A stretch of DNA of 64,000 nt from the NCBI RefSeq assembly GCF_000425345.1, contig NZ_AUDG01000019.1, positions 1 through 64,000 of the forward strand, in the 5' to 3' direction. Position 1 is the first letter of the stretch; every line of letters begins with the position of its first letter. Both the position numbers and the translations under genes were made by a program. This document shows positions 17,143-23,931 of the stretch, in pieces. Under the pieces are notes generated by a model that saw only the letters and a list, made by a program, of their open reading frames with translations, searched no databases and was not told the origin of the DNA. Source of the DNA: Rheinheimera baltica DSM 14885 (GTDB lineage Bacteria > Pseudomonadota > Gammaproteobacteria > Enterobacterales > Alteromonadaceae).

Positions 17143-17460
17143 TTAAATTCCGGTAACCAGGAAGTCTATGGCAGCGACAATATCATCTCGACAGTCAGTA
17201 AGTGAAGCTTCCTTCTCTTTTAAAAAGCTGACGGAGACGCTCGTTAATTGATGAGTAAGAAGAACAAACTTTTTGTTTTTGATTTCAATGACAGGACAAA
17301 GGTGCTTGGGGTAGGTTTTTTCAGATTTCCGAACGGGCGTTAGTGGTATTACTACTCTACTGTTAAGTGTATCGAGAAGGTCATTTTGAATATCAACAAA
17401 GTAGGGATAAGTCTGATTGGTATCTTGATCTGTATTTACGTAAAGGTCAAACTGCTCCAT
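17143..17460 (-). CDS. ccdB: CcdB-family toxin
   Basis: A 105-residue toxin of the CcdB family, gyrase poisons that trap the GyrA-DNA complex. It starts MEQFDLYVNTDQ, has PYFVDIQNDLLDTLNSRVVIPL near the N-terminus and ends with the diagnostic DDIVAAIDFLVTGI (the CcdB C-terminal Trp-Gly-Ile region is here VTGI). Length fits F-plasmid CcdB (101 residues). Its ATG overlaps the ccdA stop by one base (TGATG), the usual translational coupling. The pair lies between two copies of a palindromic repeat, suggesting acquisition as a cassette. Confidence 0.92.
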   Translation of the reverse strand: MEQFDLYVNTDQDTNQTYPYFVDIQNDLLDTLNSRVVIPLTPVRKSEKTYPKHLCPVIEIKNKKFVLLTHQLTSVSVSFLKEKEASLTDCRDDIVAAIDFLVTGI

Positions 17461-17723
17461 CAGAGTACCCGATGTTTATCAGAGAAAAGACCGTTTTCTT
17501 CGACAAGTGTATTACAATTATCAATGGCTTCACGGTTATCTTTCCGCCACAGATTGCGCTTTTCCTGGCGGATTTTCTCAGTCAGCGCCCATTCAAGAGT
17601 TGCTGAGAGGTTTATGTTCAGGCTGCGAGCCTCTGCCAATAAATCTCTGTTTATAGAGAGGTTTGCCGCTTTTTTAGAGGTGGCGTTGCCAGATAAAGGT
17701 TGCATCAAATTTGCTCTAAGCAT
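17460..17723 (-). CDS. ccdA: CcdA-family antitoxin
   Basis: An 87-residue antitoxin with an N-terminal ribbon-helix-helix (AANLSINRDLLAEARSLNINLSATLEWAL) that represses its operon, and a C-terminal tail (WRKDNREAIDNCNTLVEENGLFSD) of the type that wraps CcdB. The motif E(E)NG(L)FSD is typical of CcdA. An internal ATG at residue 7 is a possible alternative start. A promoter TTGACT-17 bp-TACAAT lies upstream on the minus strand. Confidence 0.9.
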   Translation of the reverse strand: MLRANLMQPLSGNATSKKAANLSINRDLLAEARSLNINLSATLEWALTEKIRQEKRNLWRKDNREAIDNCNTLVEENGLFSDKHRVL

Positions 17724-17750
17724 AACCCGTGCGTATTGTTAATGCGAATT

Positions 17751-17779
17751 ATTGTAGTTGGGCGCATTTAACAAGTCAA
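17751..17779 (-). promoter_or_regulatory. Promoter for ccdAB
   Basis: On the minus strand, -35 TTGACT (17779-17774) and -10 TACAAT (17756-17751) are exactly 17 bp apart. They lie 28 bp upstream of the ccdA start. Both hexamers differ from consensus at one base. Confidence 0.65.
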
Positions 17780-17834
17780 GTAACCAGACTGCTTCGCCGC
17801 CGGTTATCAAAGGCGTTGAGGCTCTCTAAGGTAT

Positions 17835-17930
17835 AAGGGGTCGGAGCTAATAATCGTTATGATTTTGCAAAGCACTGAAATACAAGGGGATTAACCTAGG
17901 CGGTATTTAATTGTCTCCGCCCCCTTTTTT
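17835..17930. repeat. Palindromic intergenic repeat, copy 2
   Basis: A ~96-bp element whose ends are inverted repeats: AAGGGGTCGGAG at 17835-17846 and CTCCGCCCCCTT at 17915-17926 (one mismatch). It contains the two sequence blocks shared with copy 1, at 17844-17862 and 17903-17919, separated by 40 bp. It lies between ccdAB and the second toxin-antitoxin pair. The remaining bases of the 308-bp gap (17724-18031) hold the ccdA promoter, an attC-like dyad discussed in the findings and the promoter/operator of the next pair. Confidence 0.75.
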
Positions 17931-17972
17931 CCGGGTCATTACCGACTTTTTCTACAGCCTCGTTAGCTGGGA

Positions 17973-18007
17973 TTGCCTCACCCGCAAAGTGATACTATAG
18001 TGTCACT
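17973..18007 (+). promoter_or_regulatory. Promoter and operator of the phd/parE-type pair
   Basis: -35 TTGCCT (17973-17978), 17 bp, -10 TATAGT (17996-18001). A 20-bp near-palindrome at 17988-18007 (AGTGATACTATAGTGTCACT, one mismatched base pair) covers the -10 box and is the expected site for autorepression by the antitoxin. Confidence 0.65.
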
Positions 18008-18031
18008 TTAAATTTAGAGCAGGGTGAACGG

Positions 18032-18289
18032 ATGAAAGTTGAGCTAGTTACGAATCTAAAGCGTCAAGCTACAAAGATTCTGGCAGATCTGCACTTGTCG
18101 AAAGAGCCCGTATTGATTACGGAGCATGGCCAGCCATCTGCATACCTTGTTGATGTGCAAGATTATGAATTCATGCAGCGTCGGCTTGAGCTGCTTGAGG
18201 GGCTCTCTCGGGGAGAGCGTGCTGTACTTGAGGGAAGAACGTATAGCCAAAGTGAGGCCAGAGAGAAAATGAGTAAATGGCTGAAGTAA
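18032..18289 (+). CDS. Phd/YefM-family antitoxin
   Basis: An 85-residue antitoxin. The N-terminal Phd/YefM fold (VTNLKRQATKILADLHLSKEPVLITEHGQPSAYLVDVQDYE, about residues 5-46) forms the DNA-binding dimer; the C-terminal half is the toxin-neutralising tail. A clear AGGGTGA ribosome binding site precedes the ATG. Its 3' end overlaps the toxin start by 13 bp. A palindrome over the -10 box upstream fits autoregulation. Confidence 0.92.
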   Translation: MKVELVTNLKRQATKILADLHLSKEPVLITEHGQPSAYLVDVQDYEFMQRRLELLEGLSRGERAVLEGRTYSQSEAREKMSKWLK

Positions 18290-18579
18290 TCTGGACAGAG
18301 CCCGCCCTTCAAGAACTGGATGCCATTGCTGAGTATATTGCATTAGACAATCCTGCTGCCGCAAGCGATCTCGTTAAGGTGGTTTTCGATAAGATCGAGC
18401 GTTTGGAGAATTTCCCCAAATCCGGGCGGACTCCTCCAGAGCTCCCGGATTCGGTATACAGTGAGGTAGTGGTTCCACCGTGTCGCATTTTTTATCGTGA
18501 GGATGAGCAGCGAGTTCTCGTCCTCTATGTTATGCGAGAGGAGAGGCAACTTCGTGCGTTCATGCTTGGAAAAAGCTAG
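18277..18579 (+). CDS. ParE/RelE-family toxin
   Basis: A 100-residue toxin with the RelE/ParE fold: N-terminal helices (WTEPALQELDAIAEYIALDNPAAASDLVKVVFDKIERLENFP), then the GRTPPEL turn and strands with CRIFYREDEQRVLVLYVMREERQL. The IAEYIA and SGR-type motifs are closer to ParE (gyrase-targeting) than to ribosome-dependent RelE, but the target cannot be settled by eye. It forms an operon with the Phd/YefM-type antitoxin. Confidence 0.9.
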   Translation: MAEVIWTEPALQELDAIAEYIALDNPAAASDLVKVVFDKIERLENFPKSGRTPPELPDSVYSEVVVPPCRIFYREDEQRVLVLYVMREERQLRAFMLGKS

Positions 18580-18654
18580 CAACGTCATTCGGGACCTTCG
18601 GCCCCTGCGACGCTCTACTCTGCTCATGCCAGCCTATAACACTGCATCAAGAAC

Positions 18655-19572
18655 CTAAATAAGCCCTTTTAAAAATGCGACCACGCTGCGCCCCAGTGCG
18701 CTTAAGGCATAGCCACCTTCCAGCGTAGCTACAAGACGCCCGTCGCAGTGGGTGTCGGCTAATTGCTTCAGTTGTTGTGCTATCCACTGATAATCATCTT
18801 CGGTGAGCAGAAACTGCGCCATATCGTCTTCGCGGTGGCCATCAAAGCCGGCTGATACCAGAATAAGCTGCGGTTTAAAGTGGTTTATACGAGGCAGCCA
18901 GTGCTTAACAATTTGCTCGCGCCATAGCGCTGGTTTGCATAAGGCGGGCAGTGGTAGGTTTTCAATATTATTACCCAGCGGTGTGTCACCCGTATTAGGG
19001 TAAAGCGGAAATTGAAACGACGAGCAAAACAACACCCGCTCATCGCCAGCAAAAATATCTTCTGTACCGTTACCATGGTGCACATCAAAATCGACGATAG
19101 CGATACGTTCAAGCTTATGCTGTTCAAGTGCATGCAAAGCTGCGATAGCAATATTGTTAAAAATACAAAAGCCCATGGCCTCGCCGCGGGTAGCATGATG
19201 TCCAGGTGGGCGCACACTGCAAAATGCTTGCTGATTGGGCTCTTGCATCACTAAATCTACCGCATTAATACCCGCGCCAGCGGCGTGCAGGGCCGCGTTT
19301 AGGCTGTGCTTCATCATCTGGGTATCCGGATCCAGCCAGATATGACCCTCACCAGGTGTCTTAACGAAAATTTCATCGACGTATAAGTTGCTGTGCGCGC
19401 GATAGACCGCATCTTTGGTGGCAGCAGTGGCATCGCGCTGCTGCACGATATACTCCATACCCGAGCGTATTAACTGATCATTAATCGCACTGAGGCGGGC
19501 TGGTTGCTCAGGATGGTCATCGCCGGCTAGGTGCTGGTAACAGCTGGGGTGACTAAACATGGTAATGGCCAT
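18655..19572 (-). CDS. Histone-deacetylase-family protein (AcuC/acetylpolyamine amidohydrolase-like)
   Basis: A 305-residue zinc-dependent deacetylase of the arginase/deacetylase fold. It shows the active-site histidine pair in RPPGHHAT, zinc ligands in DFDVHHGNGT and SAGFDGH, and the C-terminal LEGGY motif. Bacterial members deacetylate acetyl-lysine (AcuC) or acetylpolyamines. The start overlaps the stop of the upstream CoA-transferase/GNAT fusion gene by one base (TGATG), so the two are co-translated. Pairing with an acetyltransferase suggests reversible acetylation of a shared target; this is inference. Confidence 0.9.
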   Translation of the reverse strand: MAITMFSHPSCYQHLAGDDHPEQPARLSAINDQLIRSGMEYIVQQRDATAATKDAVYRAHSNLYVDEIFVKTPGEGHIWLDPDTQMMKHSLNAALHAAGAGINAVDLVMQEPNQQAFCSVRPPGHHATRGEAMGFCIFNNIAIAALHALEQHKLERIAIVDFDVHHGNGTEDIFAGDERVLFCSSFQFPLYPNTGDTPLGNNIENLPLPALCKPALWREQIVKHWLPRINHFKPQLILVSAGFDGHREDDMAQFLLTEDDYQWIAQQLKQLADTHCDGRLVATLEGGYALSALGRSVVAFLKGLI

Positions 19573-21428
19573 CAGCTAGGTTCTCCATTGCTTGTTACGC
19601 GTGGTAAGCGCAATTGCAAATACACTTCGGTTGGGTCGTCACCAGGAAGCCGCGCAAAGCCGGCTTTTTGGAATACTGCCAGCATGGCTTTATTCTCGGC
19701 ACGGACAAAAGCCAGCATATTACTCAGACCACGTTGCTCGGCTACCTCTATTAGTTCTTGCAGCAGGCGCTTGGCCATGCCTTTACCCTGATACTTTTCA
19801 CGCGTAACAAAGGCCACTTCACAACCTTGATTATCATTGAGTAAATAATAACGGCCTACGGCCTGGATTTTTACCGCTGAGCCTTTTTGCTTAACAATAC
19901 ACAGCGCCAAATCTCTGGATTGATCGACGCCAACCAGTGTGCAAGATTTCTCCCGGCTCATTTGTGTTGGCACAGCACTGTAGCGCAGTTGCAGTGTTTC
20001 TTTGGTGTGCGAGTAAAAAAACTCTTGTAACCGGCGCTCGTCTGACGGGTTTAGTGGCCGCAGATCAAACTCTTCGCCATCAATAAACAGTTCTTTAAAG
20101 CCAATACTGCCAAGTTCTGGCACTTCGGTGGGGGTATGTAACTGATAATGCGGCACCCAGAAATGCAGACGGATTTGCTCCAGCAGTTGCTGGCGAAACT
20201 TCGGGTGTGCTACGCGGATTAACTCCAGGGCTCGCTCGCGAATGCTCTTACCACGTAAAGACGCCACGCCAAATTCGGTAACGACATAATGTACATGGCC
20301 ACGCGAAGTGACAACACCTGCACCTTGGCTTAAATGGGCAACAATGCGTGATACTGTGCCGTTTTTTGCTGTGCTGGGCATAGCAATAATGGGCTTGCCG
20401 CCGTTACTCATCGAAGCGCCACGGCTAAAATCGACCTGACCGCCAATACCGCTGTAGAATAAATGCCCAATAGAGTCAGAGACAACCTGGCCAGTCAAAT
20501 CGACCTCTATTGCGCTGTTAATGGATACCATATTGTCATTGCGGGCAATATTGGCCGGTGAGTTAACATACTCGCTAGGGTAAAAGCCCATATGCGGGTT
20601 GCAGTGCACAAAGTCGTATAGCGCTTTACTGCCCACACAAAAACTGGCCACGGTTTTGCCCGGGTGAAAAGTTTTTCTGCGATTGGTTATTACGCCTTTT
20701 TTAATCAGCTCCATCATGGAGTCGGTGATCATTTCACTGTGAATGCCTAAATCTTTGTGGTTGCCCAGGTAGCGCAGCACTGCATCGCACATTTTGCCAA
20801 CACCAATTTGAATGGTGGCACCATCTTCAACCAATAAAGACACATACTGGCCAACGCGCTCGGTAACGGTGTCCAACTTTACTGCCGGCATCTGTGCAAG
20901 GGGTTGTTCGGCATATAAATAAGCACTGATTTGATCTTTATGAATAAACGACTGTCCATAGGTGATCGGCATTGACAGGTTTACCTGAGCAATAACTTTT
21001 TTTGCTGCTTTTGCAGCCGCTGAAACAATATCAACAGAGACACCAAGCGAGTGATATCCGTGTTCGTCAGCCGGACTAACCATTATCAGCGCTGCATCCA
21101 AGGGTAATATGCCATCGCTGAATAATGAGGGAATATCGGACATAAAACAGGGGGTATAGTCGGCGCGGCCTTCTGCTACCGCACGGCGTACCTGTTCTCC
21201 ACCAATAAATAAGGCATTAATTTTAAACAGTTGCTGGTGCTCTGGTTCTGCCCACTTATTATCTGACAAGGAGTACACCTGCACTATTTCAATATCGTGC
21301 AGTTGTTTGGCGTTAGTGATTAAATCGTTAATCAGCAAGGTGGGTGTGGCGGCATGTGAGCCAATAAAAATACGATCGCCAGATTTTAACAACTGCTGCC
21401 AGTTTAGTTTTTCCGGATCTTTTGCCAC
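19572..21428 (-). CDS. Acetyl-CoA hydrolase/transferase fused to a GNAT acetyltransferase
   Basis: A 618-residue fusion. Residues ~1-430 are an acetyl-CoA hydrolase/CoA-transferase domain (GSHAATPTLLINDL near the start, EFGVASLRGKSIRERALELI and FSRGASMSNGGKPIIAMPS in the C-terminal half). Residues ~455-605 are a GNAT domain (LRPLNPSDERRLQEFFYS and the acetyl-CoA-binding motif REKYQGKGMAKRLLQELIEVA). Start is GTG with a GGAG site 8 bp upstream. The fusion resembles acyl-CoA-linked protein acetyltransferases that sense CoA thioesters. The next gene is a deacetylase. Confidence 0.88.
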   Translation of the reverse strand: MAKDPEKLNWQQLLKSGDRIFIGSHAATPTLLINDLITNAKQLHDIEIVQVYSLSDNKWAEPEHQQLFKINALFIGGEQVRRAVAEGRADYTPCFMSDIPSLFSDGILPLDAALIMVSPADEHGYHSLGVSVDIVSAAAKAAKKVIAQVNLSMPITYGQSFIHKDQISAYLYAEQPLAQMPAVKLDTVTERVGQYVSLLVEDGATIQIGVGKMCDAVLRYLGNHKDLGIHSEMITDSMMELIKKGVITNRRKTFHPGKTVASFCVGSKALYDFVHCNPHMGFYPSEYVNSPANIARNDNMVSINSAIEVDLTGQVVSDSIGHLFYSGIGGQVDFSRGASMSNGGKPIIAMPSTAKNGTVSRIVAHLSQGAGVVTSRGHVHYVVTEFGVASLRGKSIRERALELIRVAHPKFRQQLLEQIRLHFWVPHYQLHTPTEVPELGSIGFKELFIDGEEFDLRPLNPSDERRLQEFFYSHTKETLQLRYSAVPTQMSREKSCTLVGVDQSRDLALCIVKQKGSAVKIQAVGRYYLLNDNQGCEVAFVTREKYQGKGMAKRLLQELIEVAEQRGLSNMLAFVRAENKAMLAVFQKAGFARLPGDDPTEVYLQLRLPRVTSNGEPS

Positions 21429-21480
21429 TGTTAGGCTCCGTTTGGCTCATGTGTAACTGATTGATACCAGTGTAACGTAA

Positions 21481-21507
21481 AAAGGCGACAGTATTGCAGT
21501 CGCCTTT
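21481..21507 (-). terminator. Terminator of the ompW-type gene
   Basis: Perfect 9-bp stem AAAGGCGAC (21481-21489) / GTCGCCTTT (21499-21507). Read on the minus strand it is followed by a short T-run. It lies 25 bp past the ompW-like stop codon. Confidence 0.75.
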
Positions 21508-21532
21508 AGTCTAGTTGACCACGCTTTCGATA

Positions 21533-22231
21533 TTATATCTGCCAGCGCAAACCAACCATGGCAACATAGGGGTCAATATTGACATCAACACTTTGCACTG
21601 TGCTGCCATTTACTTGTACCCGGCCTGTGGTATCAATGTCTATTTTGCTTAACATTAAATGCAGGCCAAGATTGTCAGTAAAACTAATGTTTATCCCTGC
21701 TTGTAAAGCCAAACCAAAAGAGTTTTTTAGTTTTAAATCGACTACGTCATTTGGGCCTGTAACATTTAACGCAGAAAGAGCGCCTTCAAGCTCAGTGTCA
21801 GTTTGGCTATCAAAGAAAACTGTGTAGTTCAGGCCCACGCCAACAAAAGGATCGAATGTAGCGTTTGCTGGCATAAAGTGATATTGCGCCAGCAACGTTG
21901 GTGGTAAATGTTTAGTGCTGCCTACTTTTAAACCGTCAATGGCTGAACCTTTAACAGCAATGTCGTGGCTAAATGGGGTTGCAGCAATTAGCTGCACTGA
22001 CCACTGTGGTGTAAATTGGTAGTCTACCGTCAGGCCTAATTGAGTATTTGAATTAACACCTACTGCTGTAGAACCCGTTGGCAAACCGGCAACTTGTTCA
22101 ATGACATTTAAGCTGCTACTGCTGTCGTCAGGTGCGACGCTGATAGCGCCGACGTTTATTGCAAAATATGCCAAAGCTGGTGCTGAAGCCAGCACTGTAA
22201 CTAAAGTAAGGCAGGATATCGTTTTTTTCAT
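21533..22231 (-). CDS. ompW: OmpW-family outer-membrane protein
   Basis: A 232-residue protein with a signal peptide (MKKTISCLTLVTVLASAPALA) and an eight-stranded beta-barrel pattern typical of OmpW: QLGLTVDYQFTPQWSVQLIAATPFSHDI, LPPTLLAQYHFMP and FDPFVGVGLNYTVFF, with a C-terminal aromatic-hydrophobic end (VGLRWQI). OmpW forms a narrow hydrophobic channel in the outer membrane. The ATG at 22231 follows a GGAGAG site; a start four codons earlier is less likely. It has its own terminator. Confidence 0.9.
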   Translation of the reverse strand: MKKTISCLTLVTVLASAPALAYFAINVGAISVAPDDSSSSLNVIEQVAGLPTGSTAVGVNSNTQLGLTVDYQFTPQWSVQLIAATPFSHDIAVKGSAIDGLKVGSTKHLPPTLLAQYHFMPANATFDPFVGVGLNYTVFFDSQTDTELEGALSALNVTGPNDVVDLKLKNSFGLALQAGINISFTDNLGLHLMLSKIDIDTTGRVQVNGSTVQSVDVNIDPYVAMVGLRWQI

Positions 22232-22301
22232 AACACTCTCCACAGATAAGTTCTGCGTAGATTGTCTGCTTTTGGCGATGATAAATATTGGTCTGGATCA
22301 A

Positions 22302-22334
22302 TAAAAACGGGGCTGAATTAATATTCAGCCCCGT
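22302..22334 (-). terminator. Terminator of the DUF3300 gene
   Basis: Perfect 12-bp stem ACGGGGCTGAAT (22307-22318) / ATTCAGCCCCGT (22323-22334) with a 4-base loop; on the minus strand it is followed by TTTTT. It lies about 28 bp after the DUF3300 gene stop. Confidence 0.85.
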
Positions 22335-22362
22335 AATTTGTTTTGCATCAATAAAATAACAC

Positions 22363-23754
22363 CTAATCGATACTTCTAGCCTGGCGTTCCGACGTTCTAG
22401 CCGTAGTTTGACGGGAAGGGGACTCTCGTTGCGCACGGTGTGTCACTGCTTTTGGCTCAGCAGCGCTTTGCACCTGACGCTGTGGTACCGCCGGAGTGCG
22501 ATACTGAGGCTCTTGCCGAGGAGTTACGCGCTGTTGTGTTTGAGCCGTATCGCGCTGGCGTAACTGTTCAGTGCTGGCGGCTCTTGTAGTAACCGGTTCC
22601 CTAACCATTCGCTGGTCGCGTAGAGGCTCATTCAAACGTTGCTGGGCTTTTTGCCGCTGCTCATCACGGTTATTGTTAGCATGTACTTTCTGCTCATCAT
22701 ACTTGCTGCGTTGCTGGCGCAGGGTCTCATTGCGCTGGCGTGCATCACCATCGCCAATTCGCTGTTCGCGTTTTAGCACGGTAACTTGTTCGGCAGTTTT
22801 ACGTTGATACTGTTGTTTGTGTTCACGCACCGACACATCACGATCATTGCGAGTGTGCCGTACTGCAGTACTTTTCGTTTCGCGTGTAGGCTGGCGGTAA
22901 CCATAACCGGCATTATAATCGCGGTTTAAACGTTCATGCCGGTAGTGTACGCCGCGACGGTGTTCGGTGTTGTGGTGCCAGCGACGGGCATCCGTATAAT
23001 GTTTATGGCGTTTGGGGTAATACCGTGGCGGTGTGCGATAGTAATTGTGTTGAACGATCACATGGCGTTGACGCCAGTCGAATATGCCAAAATAGAACCA
23101 GGGACGAACGTTGACACTTACACCCCAATAAAATGGACTATTACGATAGTATGCGCCTGCTGTGTGCCAGTATACCGGCGGGTGAAAAGGCCACCACCAG
23201 TTACCATAAACAACACGAGTATCATATACCGGCACATACACGACTTCTTGACGTGCCGGTTCTATAATGATGATTTCGCGTTCACGTTCTACCACAATGT
23301 GTTGGTTATCATCTAGCGCGCCATTGTCATACGCTTTTTGCCGCAGGGTTTGAATGCTGGCAAGAACGGTGGTTTCATCGGCTAAGAAAGCCTCACCCAG
23401 TTGTTCGGTCCAGTCTAAATCATCACTGAGCCGTGTCAGTAGCTGTGGAAATGCCACCAAAGCTTTAACACTTGGGTCCCAGCCTTTATCTTCAACCGCG
23501 TTTACAGCGTCTTCACCCGTTAGATTAGGGTTCGCTTTTACCCAACGTGATGCTTGCACCACTTCAAGTGGATAAGTTGCCGCAATCAGTACGTGGGTTA
23601 ATACGGTATCAGGATACAACGCAACAGGTGCGAGCATCTGATCCAGTTCTGCTTGAGTTAAAGCGTCTTCATTGGCTAGTGCAATGCTCGCTGTGCTAAG
23701 CAGAATTAAAACAGCGGCTAGTAGCCGGCTTACTTGCAGCATGAAATTTTTCAT
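22363..23754 (-). CDS. DUF3300 domain-containing exported protein
   Basis: A 463-residue protein with a signal peptide (MKNFMLQVSRLLAAVLILLSTASIALA). The N-terminal DUF3300 region contains LDQMLAPVALYPDTVLTHVLIAATYPLEVVQA and EPARQEVVYVPVYD-type motifs, then WWWPFHPP and aromatic-rich repeats. The C-terminal ~200 residues are strongly basic and Gln/Arg/His-rich with low complexity, probably disordered or polyanion-binding. The ATG at 23754 has a GAGGATA ribosome binding site; an earlier in-frame start adds 19 unlikely residues. Function of DUF3300 is unknown. Confidence 0.85.
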   Translation of the reverse strand: MKNFMLQVSRLLAAVLILLSTASIALANEDALTQAELDQMLAPVALYPDTVLTHVLIAATYPLEVVQASRWVKANPNLTGEDAVNAVEDKGWDPSVKALVAFPQLLTRLSDDLDWTEQLGEAFLADETTVLASIQTLRQKAYDNGALDDNQHIVVEREREIIIIEPARQEVVYVPVYDTRVVYGNWWWPFHPPVYWHTAGAYYRNSPFYWGVSVNVRPWFYFGIFDWRQRHVIVQHNYYRTPPRYYPKRHKHYTDARRWHHNTEHRRGVHYRHERLNRDYNAGYGYRQPTRETKSTAVRHTRNDRDVSVREHKQQYQRKTAEQVTVLKREQRIGDGDARQRNETLRQQRSKYDEQKVHANNNRDEQRQKAQQRLNEPLRDQRMVREPVTTRAASTEQLRQRDTAQTQQRVTPRQEPQYRTPAVPQRQVQSAAEPKAVTHRAQRESPSRQTTARTSERQARSID

Positions 23755-23873
23755 CTTGCTATCCTCAGTTTCACCGTCAGGGTATTGTTGCGCTGATGGC
23801 TTTTTGAACACTGTATAGCTTATAGGGGGCTGGGGCTGAATTGAAACTGAACTTTACGTAACCTTTACATTAA

Positions 23874-23901
23874 AGCACTGGCAGTATTTTCTGCCAGTGC
23901 T
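23874..23901 (-). terminator. Hairpin after the OlsF-like gene
   Basis: Perfect 11-bp stem AGCACTGGCAG (23874-23884) / CTGCCAGTGCT (23891-23901) with a 6-base loop. Downstream on the minus strand is only a short TTTAATG tail. It lies 30 bp after the stop codon of the acyltransferase gene and is probably a terminator. Confidence 0.6.
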
Positions 23902-23931
23902 GGTTTATAAGAATAGAAGTGAAGAAGGAGG

